Source: Nageia nagi
Lineage: Eukaryota > Pinophyta
Reading direction: 5' to 3'
DNA: 64,000 nt
NCBI GenBank assembly: GCA_050084985.1
Contig: JBITNC010000001.1
Span: 48,608,001-48,672,000 of the forward strand
The notes beneath the pieces are model-generated. The model had not been told where the DNA came from and searched no databases. It was given only the letters and a program-made list of their open reading frames with translations. A program made the translations under genes and the position numbers. Positions 45,063 to 56,780 of the stretch are shown here, in pieces (the stretch's first letter is position 1; each line of letters opens with the position of its first letter).

Positions 45063-45610
45063 CTAATTCATTTTTCCTATGATGCACTTCTCACATAGAC
45101 CAATTATGGGTGAAATTGCAAGAAAACATTCTATAAGTTCTTGATCTTTCATAAATTGAATGCTCTTGTGGTTAAGGTGGCCTAGTGGATGGTGCCAAAG
45201 ATTTTCTTTAGAGCAAATATTAGTTGCAAGGTACATCTTTGTTGGAGATTTATTCACAATGTAAAGGTCATTTTTTACTAAACCTTTCACCAAAATAGCA
45301 AGACCCTTTTTCATGCACCAAGAGTATGCATTAAACTTAAAAGAGTAACCTTTCCTTGCAACCTAAATTACAAAAATAATATTCATAGTGAGTTTTGGTA
45401 CATAAAACATGTTCTCAAGAATATTTTCTTATATCAACATACTTTCAATACCTTGAATTTCAAGGATAGAATTATCACCTATCACAATTGCATCATTTCT
45501 ATACTTATAAAAAATTTCAAACTTAGTCTTTTTGAAACACATTTTATTAGTGCATCCAGAATCACTAATCCAATCATTTGAAAAAGTGTGAGACTTGGAA
45601 TAAAAGGTAG
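45063..45610 (-). pseudogene. Copia protease and pre-integrase domain (element 3)
   Basis: NDWISDSGCTNKMCFKKTKF keeps the catalytic DSG. IVIGDNSILEIQGIESMLI follows. From 45314: MKKGLAILVKGLVKNDLYIV, KENLWHHPLGHLNHKSIQFM and GLCEKCIIGKMN, an undisturbed pre-integrase domain with the CxxC pair of the HHCC finger. Confidence 0.9.
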
Positions 45611-46511
45611 AAACATAAGTAGAATTATTTTTCTTTTTCTTATTATTATATTTATTTATATTTTTTAGATCCTTTTTCACCTTGATCTTTCTTTTTCTTG
45701 AAGCAATCACTTCCTTATGACCATCAATATCACAAAAATTACAATTTCTATCAAATTTGACTTTGATTTTCTTTGACTTATCATGATCATAATTTTTTGT
45801 TATTCCACCTATCTTGAAGTTCTTCTTAGGAGCATGAGAACCCTTCTTTTGGTTATGGCTCTTCTTTTTGAAGTGATACTTCATTGGACCTAGTGCCATA
45901 GAAGGATCTTTAGGAGTGGTGATCAACATTTTATTGTTAAGTGTTTCTTGATATTTCAAGAGAAGCCTTAACAGATTATCCAAGGATAACACTTCTTTTT
46001 CATCATCAAGCTTAGTTTCAATAATAATCATAAAGTGACTAAATTTAGTATAAAGAATTTGAAGGATGATGAAAGTTAGAAAGTCATTGTTGATCCAATT
46101 GCAACCATAGCCCACAAGTTGGTTCCTAAGGTTAATAACCTTATTCATATATATTTCCACACTTTTATTTTCCTCTTAACATGATTGCAGTAACTTCTAA
46201 AGAATGGTGAACCTTCTAGAGAATTTGGTGCTAAGGTAGATACTCTTTAGTTTATATGAAGCTTCCTTTGCAAAGTTTAAAGAAAATATCATGAGGAGGA
46301 TTTCATCTAAAATAACATGAAAGATCATAAAGGTTGCCAAATTATTCTTTGTATTATATGCTTCAAGTTCCTTCTCCCTCGATGGAGCAACTTGGTTTTC
46401 ATTAATAATCATCCAAAGTTTTCATACTTGAAGTTCTACTTTCATCCTAGGTTCCCAAATACCATAGTTGGAACCATCTAGGATATGCTTGGGTGCAAAA
46501 ATGTCTCCCAT
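45611..46511 (-). pseudogene. Copia gag (element 3)
   Basis: The start ATGGGAGAC at 46511 is intact and continues IFAPKHILDGSNYGIWEPRM, then a TGA. MIINENQVAPSREKELEAYN and STKFSRRFTI follow, a TAA in place of Gln or Gly, and a 243-codon frame from 46160: MNKVINLRNQLVGYGCNWIN, EVLSLDNLLRLLLKYQETLN, the basic region KKNFKIGGITKNYDHDKSKK and the knuckle RNCNFCDIDGHKEVIASRKR, where the last Cys is lost. This frame also covers the protease. Confidence 0.9.
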
Positions 46512-47889
46512 TACTACAAAATAATAGAAAGAGATAAATAATGTAAGCATACATTTTGAACTAATCAAAAAATCAAATGCTTAAATTGTTAATAAGAATT
46601 ATAATCATACATCCAATATTTTCATCACAAACTATAATCATATAGAGAGAAGAGTTGAGGCTTATTTTCTTATCTAAAATCAAGCTTTCACCTCGATGCC
46701 CACAAGGAGCCTAGGTCCTACCAATCCTCAACTAGTTCACCTTGGTCAACAATATACTCTGACAAGAAAAAGTACTAGCTATTTTCAAGGTTGTGACATA
46801 TGTTGGATCAGTCAAATTAAATTATCTTGATTAAGTTTTTAATTTTTCTCTTAGGTTATCAGGATAATCCCTGAATGAACAGACGAACAAGTGGTATCAT
46901 TACACACATGCTTGTGCACCTATATGGAGTTAAATCTAGACCAATAGAAGACTTAAGGGCAATTAAAAAGTATAAACTTTTCACCACTTGGATTGTTAGA
47001 TTAAAAGGCTCTAGTCTGGCTTATCCTCATCTCATGGCTCCCCAAAAAATCCTGTTATAATATAAACATGCAGATGTGTTCATTTTAGGGGAAATATTTT
47101 CCAATGTTTGCATAATTTATAAATAAATTAAAAGTGCAAAATAATAAAATGCTTTAAACATGAAAACTACATCCAACATCATCCATAAGTATGAGTGGAA
47201 CAATCCAATGGGTTTTGTTACAACCCCTAATAGATCTCTTTACAAAGGTTCATTAATTTTAAGTAACAACAAATGAGCCTGAGAGTCTAATGAATTTTTT
47301 TACAACCCCTAATGGATCTCTATACAAAGGTTCATTATCAAAAATTGAGGAATTCTCCCCTTTATTACTTAAAAATTGGATTTAAAATAATTCCTTATTT
47401 GTAATTTATCATCAAAAAATTCATAGGAAAAAATATTTAAGAGAACTTTTATCCATCCACGTGCATTAGGACAAAATATTAAACCATGCATTTTAATAAA
47501 ATTTATCCACATAGCAATAATCATGTATTAGGATAAAATATTAAACTATGCATAAAAATTTTATCCATCCACATGTGTGCAAAATAACAATAATCATGTA
47601 TTTAACATAAAACATTTAATCCATGCATTTATAAAATATCTTAAGTAACTAATTCCCCCTTTTTGTCTTAAATGCATGATTAATAAAGTCTTTTATTATA
47701 ATTTGCACTTAGGTAAAATTATAATTTAGCAAATAAAGAAATATTAGCCTTAAAAAATTGCCCATAATGAATTAAAAAAAATTAGCTTAAAAAAAAACTT
47801 TAGACTTTAAATGGTGATTAATGCAACCTTTAGCTCATACTATTTATTTATTTATTAAATTAATTTTATATATATACGATGAAAGAGCC
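46512..47889 (-). other. Inner leader of Copia element 3
   Basis: Contains the conserved block at 46640-47085, two copies of a segment with CAATGGGTTTTGTTACAACC (near 47206 and, diverged, 47286), and AT-rich sequence up to the LINE junction. Short open frames on the plus strand near 46875-47060 lie inside the conserved block and are not convincing genes. Confidence 0.7.
46640..47085 (-). other. Conserved Copia leader block (element 3 copy)
   Basis: Aligned counterpart of the blocks in elements 1, 2 and 4, starting about 130 bp upstream of the gag ATG. Shared words include CTTTTCACCACTTGGAT and TGTTCATTTTAGGGG. Confidence 0.7.
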
Positions 47890-48209
47890 TTTTTTTATTA
47901 AAAATATATAAAAAATCCCTTACAACAAAAAGCGGGTGGAGTTAGCACACCCCATATGGAATCAAACTAACCATGGTTAGGAAACTCAAAAAGAAACATT
48001 ACACCTCTCGAGATAGATAGTAGGAATAAAAAAATAAAACCACCAAGAGCCACCAAAAGCCAAAGTTATCAAACTAAGGTCACCAGAACAATAAAGGACC
48101 CATGTCTAACTTACAACCAAATTACATTTCATTAAATAAGTTATGCAGAGCATTGTGTCCAACCACCAAATTAGGATCAGTTCCAAGCTGCTTGAACTAC
48201 CAATTATCC

Positions 48210-49000
48210 CTATATAGGAAGGGATCTAGTCACCATGAGGATTATTAACCTCAATAGACATCCCTTTGGCATTGGTTTTGCCTCATGTATCTCCCTAGGC
48301 ATCCATGGTCGAAGAAGATTCTGGCTAACTATCACCCCATCCACCATGAGGGTAAGAGGAACAAGATCCATCAAATTTGGCTCTCTTTTTGGAAGAAGGT
48401 TGAGACTAATGATGGCCAAGAGAGCTAGCATATGCTTGCTATACATGTGATAAAGGGTGACATTGAGAGCAAGAGTGAGAACATCCATCATAGCTATGGT
48501 CCAAAACAATCCTACTCAGTGTGCACAGAACCTCTACCTAATGAGCCAGCAGATCTTGTAGGTGATCAACCTCCATTGCCACCATATTTGCTTGGTAAAT
48601 TATCTATAACCAAACATCATTAAACACTTCCAATTTATCAGGGTGACTAAGAAAGTGGAAGGAGAATTATTTTTAAACACAATTATATTACAACTTTTCC
48701 AAATGTGAAATAATAAGCTGACTTGGAAGATCTATCAAACCTTAAAAAGGTTTAAGGAAAACACAGCAAAATCCCCTAAAAGAGCTTGGGTCCATGAAAC
48801 TCTAGAGATGAAGAAGGGGAAAAAAAAGAAAACATCCATTCCCAAGCTTGTTTGTACCTATGGCACTCCCAAAGTAAGTGAAAACATAACTTGGGAGCAT
48901 TGTAAAAAGCACATCTAGAGTCAAGAACACCCATATACCAGATTTGAATCTCAATAGGGAGCAATTGATGCATAATATTCCAAGCAAAAATAGCTTGTTT
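48210..49000 (-). pseudogene. LINE C-terminal zinc-binding (zf-RVT) region
   Basis: The frame at 48973-48776 reads MHQLLPIEIQIWYMGVLDSR, CAFYNAPKLCFHLLWECHRY and KQAWEWMF, matching the zf-RVT motif of plant LINE proteins (CxxC, HLLWECPxAxxVW). The 3' part down to 48210 is stop-rich. Confidence 0.8.
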
Positions 49001-51200
49001 GGGTTCAATGTAGGAAGCCTAGGTATTACATAATCAAACTCTCCAACTAGAATTCATTCAACTTAGGATCCATATAGGTAATAAAGGGGATAACCACTTA
49101 TAACCCATTCAAGCTTTGTAGTTGATAAATGGAGTCTCAACATGCCAGTGCCAATCCCTACACCATTATCTTTGAGATAGAACCCTAATTTTATGAAGCA
49201 TATCATGGGGGTAGCATTGATGACCACATCAAACATATCCTTATTAACATTAGTAAGACAAAAATTATGCTTGAAGGAGTCCCAAGGAATCCAATCTCTA
49301 GTTTGTCAACTAAAAAAAATCTGTGATGGAACAAATGCTTTTCTTGAAAAATCTTAGAGCATGAACCCATTGAACTTGATCCAATGGAAAACCTTGATAA
49401 CCAAAAAAAGAGGACCACCAAATGTTCATATTATTGAAAGACATCCCTTTCTAGAAACCCTCTCCCTTTTAGTGGAGCCAAGGGGTAAGTTATTACCAAG
49501 CCTTCCATATGCTTCTAATAACAAAAGATCCTTAGATCTTGATGGCTATTAATGTTGTGATAAGCGAGGGAAGATCAATTCCTTGCCAAGCTTGATGGTT
49601 GAGGGGAAGACCCATTGAAATGAAGTATCAAATTAAGATCTTCCAGGATTTATTACCATGCATTGCTTGAATTATCCATTTGGCATAGAGAGAGATACCT
49701 TGATGTTAACAGTTAAATATCCCCATTCCCCCTACCTCTCTGGGGAGATAGCAAAATTTCCATGCCACTCTGTGAAACCCCTTCTTATCAAAAGAATTAC
49801 ACCATAAAAAATCCCTTAAATATTTTTCTAATTTGTTATACCAAGCTTAAGATGGGACCCAACAAGAAGATTAGTAAACATGGTAGCAATAAGAACTTTA
49901 GAACAAATTTGAAATTTTCCCACCAAAGAGAACTTTTAGTAATCTAGTACTCAAGCTTCAATCACTTTTTGGACCATATAGCTCTAGAGTTGATCCAAAT
50001 GGAAATGAAATGTAAAATTAATACCAAGAAAATTAAAGACCTCACCAGGTGTAATCCACTTCCATTGAAAGTTCTAGGAGGCTCATCAATCAATTTCCTA
50101 TAACAAGAAGTCTTCTTCCATTGAATACTTGAACCAAAATCTTTGTAAAAGATGTTAAGAAAGTTGATAGCATTTGAAATAGACTACTCATCTTCCCTAA
50201 GGGTGAGGAAGGAGTCATCCACAAAGTGACCATTTTCCCTTGGTTATGAGGTAGAGCAATTCTATGAATGCAATTCTATGAAGTTTGAGTAGCAAGGAGA
50301 TAACCAAAAGCTTTAGTAGCTAGGATGTAAAGAGGAGCAACAAGACAGCCTTATCTAATTGACTAAAAGAGGCCAATACTAATCGACTAGGAGTTGTTTA
50401 GGTTCAAAATAGCAAAGGCCTATCTAAAGAGCATAGATATGGAATTAATTAACACAGGCCCAAATCTAAGAGTTTTGAGCATAGCAAGAATGAATCTCCA
50501 CTCAATATAGTCATAGGATTTCTCAAAATCAATTTTTATGAAAAGAACATCCTAGCCTAAAATTCAATCCCATTCTATTCCTTCCTAGACTACTAAAACA
50601 TTATCCAAGATGTAATGAACTCTAATGAAGCCAATTTGCTTAGGTTTGACAATCAAAAGAAGATGTTAAATTTGGAGAGTAAGAGCCTTAGCTATGATTT
50701 TGTAAATAGCATTCAAAAATGTGATCAACATTTAATTCATGATAATATCAGGATCTCCAAGTTTGGGGATCCATCTAGCCAAGGAGATTTTTCATTAGCC
50801 ATTTGATTTAGAACTTCTTCAAGGTCCTTTAAGGAGAGCATCTTATCACACTCAACTTGATGATTAGTGGAAAGGATGGAAGGGGTAATAGATAAACAGG
50901 CCTTCGAGGCTTACTCTCTATTCAAGGTGTAAGCTTGAGCAACAAAAATAGTGGAATAATGAGAATGAAACGCTGTAATAATATCAATAAGAGAATTCAC
51001 TTGATAACCATTCACCTAAAGGGCTTTGAATTGGATGGCTTGTCTAGGAGGATGTAGCTTTTAAAAAAATCCTTGGAAACTCTATCCCTAATTCAAAGCC
51101 AATGGATTCGAGCTTTGACTTGAGCTCCTTTGGCCTCATATAACTCAGCTACCTTGAGTGCCTCATGGAAGATGTGAGCAACATAAGACTAAATGTCAAG
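49001..51200 (-). pseudogene. LINE reverse transcriptase
   Basis: RT motifs in the right order: IKALTLQI and KPKQIGFIRVHYILDNVLVV near 50690-50580, DVLFIKIDFEKSYDYIEWRF near 50545-50485, the GCLVAPLYILATKAFGYLLA box near 50355-50295 (usual QGCPLSPxLF), and GHFVDDSFLTLREDE near 50230-50190 with the FVDD active site. Many stops and shifts. Confidence 0.82.
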
Positions 51201-52237
51201 ATCAAAAGGACTAACCTCAAGCTCAATAAAGGCTTGGGTAAGTTCGTCATGCAAGTCCACCTTATACTATCTTTTAAATTGAGTTTTCTTCTTGCTAAGA
51301 ATTCTCAATAGGGTAGAGGTTTGGCTAATAGCATCATTCCACTAAGAAATCCATCCAAAGTCATCTATAGGATAAGGAATAAGGTTCTATACCCTGCAAA
51401 TGTGGCAAATCATGGTAGGAGCTAAAGGAATGAAGTATTAAAAAAGAACTAGATTTTATAGTGGCATTACTAAGGATCCTTCTTCTGAATGGAGAACATG
51501 ATAAGGGCATGGTTGGAGGTGGTAGTGTCAAGAATGGTTTCCAAAATAGGGGCCAAGGTATGCATCCTATGAAAGAAAAAATCAGTATGGTTGGATAGCA
51601 TCGCTCTATCAAGCCATTTGATTATACGTGCATGGCCACCTTAAAAGTTAGACCACATATACCAAAGGTTCTCAGGAAAATCTAAAAGGGAGAAGCATGC
51701 ATTAGGTTCAAACAAGTTAAGCTTATTCTACATGAAGTACCAAGCTTCCCATTCTCTTATGACCCACCACACTTGATGGTGACCCACCTTATCAAAAGGC
51801 TTCTCAATCATATTGAAATCCCCACACAGCAAGTGGAAGTGAAATAGCACACCACTTACACAAGCTGCAATGTTCATGGGTATTGTTGGTAGCATACACA
51901 TTTAAAATCCCAAAATAAATTCCATCAATTTCAAGCAACACCTAGATGACTTGATTAAGAGGGTCCACCCCCCAAGTAACCAAGTGCTCTTTCCAACAAG
52001 CTTTCAAGAGAGTGATAACCCTCCCACCACTAGGGAATTATTAGTGGCAAAAAAGAGACATCCAAGTTGCAAAAAAGGATAAGTACATTGTAGAATGAAG
52101 TCATAAATCTTGATTTCTTACAAACAAATGACATCAAGCACTCCATAGAACTTGGAGCACATAGCAATCTCATCTCAGACCAGATATTTTTGGACTAGGT
52201 CCATCATCCCTCTTATATTCCATGAGAGAAAAATCAT
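51201..52237 (-). pseudogene. LINE apurinic/apyrimidinic-type endonuclease
   Basis: From ATG at 52237: MIFLSWNIRGMMD, the canonical start of plant LINE endonucleases, then KIYDFILQCTYPFLQL, LCGDFNMIEKPFDKVG near 51815-51770 (the catalytic GDFN box) and ARIIKWLDRAMLSNHTDFFF near 51625-51570. It would nick target DNA for priming. Stops throughout. Confidence 0.82.
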
Positions 52238-52600
52238 GAAAGATGGTTAAGGTTCATAACATAATTGATATCTTTAGCATCCCCAATGTTTGTGAGGGAG
52301 GCATAGGGATTACTGATTAAAGATTCCTAGTGGAAACTACCAAACTCCATCTACATCTTCTTATCAAAATGACCCTTGAGTTCACACCAAGAAGGGCTAC
52401 AGGATCATCAACCATTGAGAGGGGGTATTCAGGCTCCAAAGAACTCACTTCCTATAGAATAGGCTATTTGGAACTAGTGGAGATCACCATGGGAACACTA
52501 GAGTCGGGAAAGGACTACCATTGGAGGGACACTATCAAATATAAACACAACTATAGGTGCAACCTGGTTAGTGGTAGTGGGGATAACCATCGCACTAAAA

Positions 52601-52810
52601 ATTGCATGCATGCATGTAATTTTAATTTTTTTTAAATACGTGCATGTAATTTTAATTTTTTTAAAATGCATGCATGTAATATAAAGCTCTCTAAAAAATG
52701 CATGTATTTTTTATTTTTAAAAATGCATGCATGTAATATAAAGCTCTCTAAGAAACACATGCATGTAATTTTTATTTTTAAAAAATGCATGCATGCAATT
52801 TTATTTTTAC
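52601..52810. repeat. Tandem repeat, GCATGCATGTAATTTT type
   Basis: Seven or more variants of GCATGCATGTAAT followed by an A/T run, two of them extended with ATAAAGCTCTCTAA. Spacing is about 30-60 bp. GCATGCAT is itself palindromic. It lies at the LINE insertion point. Confidence 0.8.
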
Positions 52811-53297
52811 AAACATATTAGTATTGTAAAAAAAATTGCAATAATAGCATTATAGTCAAAAATTGTAATACTTTTAACCATATCTACATTAAGTAGAAAC
52901 TTGCAAATTTAAGCTATAATAACACATTATTGCTATATTTAACAAATTTATTCAAAATTTGCAATTAACATATTATTACTACACATTAAGCAATTTTTAA
53001 AATAATTGCAACTAACAAACTATTGTTGGTAAAAAATAATGCAGAGCAATAGCATAAAAATTTAACTAACATTTTTGTATAACAAAATAACAATGATATA
53101 TTATCTACTTTGAAATTTTTTTGCTAAAAAGACTTTATAATCAAAGAAACAAAATAGCTAGTAATATAAGCAAAATTTGACAAAGAACATGGTAAGAGAA
53201 AGATTATACCTTCAAGCCTTTTTATACCTCAATAAAGAAGATAGAGAAAAAAGAGGAATGGACCTCCAAGGATGTTGAAGAGAAACCTCCAAGAATA
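52601..53297 (-). other. Outer leader of Copia element 3
   Basis: AT-rich, non-coding, linking the LINE junction to the primer-binding site. Its low-coordinate end is the tandem repeat at 52601-52810. Confidence 0.65.
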
Positions 53298-53309
53298 GCT
53301 TTGATACCA
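53298..53309 (-). promoter_or_regulatory. Primer-binding site of Copia element 3
   Basis: Minus strand TGGTATCAAAGC, 2 bases inside the 5' LTR; one mismatch from the initiator tRNA-Met complement TGGTATCAGAGC. Confidence 0.9.
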
Positions 53310-53311
53310 CT

Positions 53312-53787
53312 TGAAGAAATTAACACTTTCTAAATTAACTTCTAATCTACCAAGATCTCAAGAAGACACTCATAACATCAACATAATAGCATAATAACAC
53401 AAACCAATCTCATAATGAATATAAGATATTATGTGGTTCCTCCCTCTTTGGGAGTACATCCACTAACTAAGATCTTATTCTCAAGGACCTCTCTTATAGA
53501 ATCTCCCCTTTCTCTCCAAACTCTAAACCTATAATAAATCTTTCTTCCAAGTTGTACAATATGAGAGGGAGGTACCTCTCTATTTATAAGAAGACACCCA
53601 CTCATTAATCTCCCTCTAACCCAAGGGTAAAGTTAAATATATTTTTATATTTAATCTCCTTTATATATTTAATCTTTTTCTTATTTTTATCCCTTTAATG
53701 CTTTAGGGTATCTAAAGATACTTTAAGCATTAAGTAAATTTATATTAAAGAGAAATATTACATAGTATTACACTACAAATTCTAAAA
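53312..53787 (-). repeat. 5' LTR of Copia element 3 (type B)
   Basis: 476 bp; the outer end reads TTTTAGAATTTGTAG (the initial TG is mutated) and the inner end TTTCTTCA. TATA box TATAAATAG at 53580-53588 on the minus strand. It shares the inner part (GTGGTTCCTCC, GGGAGTACATCCACTAACTA) with type A LTRs, while the outer part differs. Confidence 0.9.
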
Positions 53788-53796
53788 GAGTTACAT

Positions 53797-53801
53797 AATA
53801 G
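53797..53801. repeat. Target-site duplication AATAG, left
   Basis: Matches 61917-61921 beyond the other LTR. Confidence 0.93.
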
Positions 53802-54302
53802 TGAAAGAATTGAACTATAACAAGAATAATCCTAAACTCCAAAGATCACATGAAAGCTCACAATACACATCTAACAAACTCACAAAGCAATCTCACAAAG
53901 ATAACACAAGATATAAGTGATTCCTCCAACTAGGAGTACATCCACTAACTAAATCTTTCTTTCAATCACAAATATAATTCTCTTACAATCTTTCTAATCT
54001 CAACTCCCAAACACTATCCTCTAGCACAACTTTACTCCACAAATTAGTGTGTGATCACAAAGAGGGAGCCTTCTATTTATAGGCTAAAATTCCTCTTTGG
54101 AACACCCTTTTATCCAATGTACAAAAGCATGACATGCACATCTTTTTACCCAAGGGGCATGCTAATGACATGGAGTGTAGGACAAGTAATATTATCATAT
54201 TCACTTAAATACTTAAGGTATCAAATTATACCCTTAAGTATTAGTGAATTTACAAGGAGGATTAATACAAACCTTTATAATAATGCATTATACATTCCAA
54301 CA
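53802..54302 (-). repeat. 3' LTR of Copia element 4
   Basis: Begins TGTTGGAATGTATAATGCAT at 54302, directly after the polypurine tract AAATGGGAG (54303-54311), and ends TTCTTTCA. TATA box at 54073-54081. Confidence 0.95.
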
Positions 54303-54311
54303 CTCCCATTT

Positions 54312-55018
54312 AATGTAATATTTGAATAGAGTGAATAAGAGAGAAGAAAGAGAGAAAGTAAGAGAGTTCTTCTCCAAACATATATAATAGATATGAAAAC
54401 TTTTTACATATTTGTGAAGTAATAAAGATCTAGTTTGAGACTCACTACTTGGTCAAATACAATCAGCAACTAGTTTCAATGTACATGAAGTAGTTATCCA
54501 ACTGTAAGTCATGAAGAGTCTCCAAGAACTTACATACCTGAGGTAAGTAACCTAGAATCTCAAAGGAACCTATAAGTCATAAGCAACTCAAATAACAAGA
54601 TTAGTTAGATGCAACATATTCATCTCAATAAGGATAGATGAATCACACAAATGTCATCATGAACTGATCAATGGTACACTATAAGTCATCATAAAAATGC
54701 CATACCAAAAACTTATAGTCACTTGCTATATATAAAACATGTGTTGATTATCATTATAAAATAGAGCATGCACATATGATTTCCTCACATATGTATAACT
54801 AAACAGTGCCAAAAGACACATAAGAGTTCTTCACACATAGATAACTGAATAGTGTTAAATTGGCCAATCTTTTTGCTTTTAAAATTTTCTACAAGTTTCT
54901 CACGTAGATCAAACTTACCAAGAAGGTGTACAACAAAATCAACAATATATAGCATAAAATCCTCCTAGGGGTGAAGTTGTCATCACAAATATGAATTTAA
55001 CACATAAAAATTCAAACT
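54312..55018 (-). other. 3' untranslated region of Copia element 4
   Basis: Non-coding sequence between the pol stop and the polypurine tract, related to the 3' regions of elements 2, 3 and 5. No gene. Confidence 0.75.
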
Positions 55019-55620
55019 TCACTTCCCCCTTGATGGTAACTTCACCAACCCGATACCATCTCTAAGATTACAGAACTAAGCTTTTGAGAGAGACTTGGTG
55101 AACAAATCAACAAAGTTCAAAGTGGATAGACAATACTCTAGGTGTATGATTCCATCAAGAACCTTCTCCTTGATAAAATGGGCATGAATTTCTATATGTT
55201 TTGTTCTCTAATGGAACATAAGATTCTTAGCCAAAGAAATAGCTAACTAATTATCTGAAGAAATCAAAGATGAGCCACCTTACTCATACCCAATTTCTTT
55301 TAGAATATGCCTTAGCCAAATGGCTTCTTGGGTTGCAATAGACTTGAAATAGTATTTAGCTTCTATGGTGGAAAGAGAAACAGTAGGATGCTTCTTGGAA
55401 GCCTAAGAGATAGCACCTGAACCAATGCTAAACACATACGTAGAGGTTGATTTTCTATTATCTCTATCTCACCCATAGTTAGAATCTAATAATCCAAAGA
55501 GAATAAATGAGGGTAACTTAGAATACTTAAGAGTAAGATCCTTAGTCACTACAACATACCTCAAGATTTGCTTAATAGCATTGAGGTACTCAACATAAGG
55601 CTTCTACATGAATCATGCCA
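55019..55620 (-). pseudogene. Copia RNase H (element 4)
   Basis: Recognisable pieces: KQILRYVVVTKDLTLKYSK, FGLLDSNYG and RDNRKSTSTYVFSIGS, then ISQASKKHPTVSLSTIEAKY and EAIWLRHILKEIGYE. The end reads KLPSRGK with a stop at 55019-55021. Several stops; the AEY of the RNase H box has become AKY, a Glu-to-Lys change. Confidence 0.85.
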
Positions 55621-56155
55621 TTAGATTCACTACAAAGGTAATATTTGGCTTGGATATAGTCAAATACAAAATACTACCAATTAATTGCCTATAAGTTGTA
55701 GCATCAACTAACTGAGAGTTGGAGATCAAATAAATAGTGATTCTAGGAGATATTGAGATTGCATCATATCTACACTCTTCCATTCTAAACTTTTGCAATA
55801 TGTTTGATATATACTTAGTTTGATTGAGATAAGTACAATCTTTGCATTGATACATTTGCATTCCAATATAGTAGTGCAAGAGACTAATATCAATCATTTC
55901 AAATGTTTCCTTAAGTTTGGATATGCACTCTTGAATGATTTTATCATTATTCCCAATTATCATAAGATTATACACATAAAGGAGAATTAAGACCATGTCT
56001 TCCCTTGATTGAGCACATATAGATCAAAGTAAGAAAAACACTTGTAGAAACCAATGTCTACAAAGTACCCTAAAATTTTCTTGTACCAGGCTCATGGTGC
56101 TTGCTTAAGTCCATACAATGACTTTTTTAGCTTGCACACAAAAGACTCTTTGCTA
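55621..56155 (-). pseudogene. Copia reverse transcriptase, N-terminal half deleted (element 4)
   Basis: Sequence jumps from the integrase end KKCIFVGYDS straight to KESFVCKLKKSLYGLKQA within RT. Compared with element 2 (about 38133 to 38804) roughly 670 bp are missing, including the linker and the first RT motifs. The remaining part reads MVLILLYVYNLMIIGNNDKI: the active-site YVDD is YVYN, so both aspartates are lost. LLHYYIGMQMYQCKDCTYLN and YRQLIGSILYLTISKPNITF follow. Confidence 0.9.
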
Positions 56156-56780
56156 ACTGTCATAACCCACAAAGATGCATTTTTTAGCTCTTTTATCTAA
56201 CTTTTTCCTTTTCTTAGAAACAATGTAGAAGAATGCTTCACAACCAAACACACTAAGGTGAGAAATATTAGGTTTTCTTCCTGACCATGCTTCAAAAGGA
56301 GTTTTATTCTGAATTACTTTTTTTGGACACCTATTATAGGTGTAAATAGTAGTGCTCATAGCTTCATCCTATAAGAAACTAGGAAGATTACCTAACATGC
56401 ATCTAGCCATCTTCATAATTATCCTATTTTTCCTTTCAACAACATCATTCTATTGAAAAGTGTAAGGAATCATAAACTACCTCTTGATTCCATACTTAGC
56501 ACAATAGTCATTAAACTCATTACTATTATATTCTCTCCCATTTTTTGATCTCAGCATCTTGATTTTAAGGTCAGTTTGATTCTCAACAAACGCCTTAAAA
56601 ACCTTAAAACTCTTAAAGGTTTTATCCTTGTGCTCAAATAGATATCCAAAGGTTAGCCTACTAAATTCATCAATGAAGGTCAAGACATAATATGCTCCTC
56701 CAAGCAACTTAGTTTGAAACAAATCCATCAAATTTGAATGCATAAGTTGAAGAGGTTGAGATGCTCTTGTTGCCTTATCT
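56156..56780 (-). pseudogene. Copia integrase (element 4)
   Basis: LMHSNLMDLFQTKLLGGAYY shows the first catalytic Asp changed to Asn; MLRSKNGREYNSNEFNDYCA shows the second (RSDNGGEY) changed to Lys. The long frame at 57025-56477 covers this and the pre-integrase domain without a stop. MSTTIYTYNRCPKKVIQNKT and FEAWSGRKPNISHLSVFGCE follow in another frame. Confidence 0.9.

Larger units (their letters stand above)
47890..52600 (-). mobile_element. L1-type LINE, 5'-truncated, inside Copia element 3
   Basis: Minus-strand order: endonuclease, reverse transcriptase, zinc-binding C-terminal motif, 3' tail ending in ATTTTTAATAAAAAAAGG. ORF1 is not recognisable, so the copy is probably 5'-truncated, the usual result of target-primed reverse transcription. 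It lies between the inner and outer parts of the Copia 3 leader. Both ends are approximate and I could not find a clear target duplication. Confidence 0.8.
41437..53787 (-). mobile_element. Copia element 3 (LTR type B), split by a LINE
   Basis: Read from high to low coordinates: 5' LTR 53312-53787, primer-binding site, outer leader, LINE insertion at about 47890-52600, inner leader, gag at 46511 down, protease, integrase, RT, RNase H, 3' untranslated region, polypurine tract, and the first 158 bp of the 3' LTR. Similarity to the rest of the 3' LTR ends where element 2's LTR ends, so element 2 probably inserted into this LTR. Its integrase motifs are the best preserved of all copies. Confidence 0.87.

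Noticed and set aside
46875-47060. Plus-strand frame in the Copia 3 leader, with a related frame at 58748-58984
   Set aside because: Both lie in the conserved leader block and share part of their sequence, but elements 1 and 2 have shifts and stops in that frame, so nucleotide conservation explains it better than an antisense protein.
47890-52600. Several plus-strand frames (for example 48235-48450, 52330-52635) as host genes
   Set aside because: They are antisense to the LINE endonuclease and RT, which have motifs in the correct order on the minus strand.
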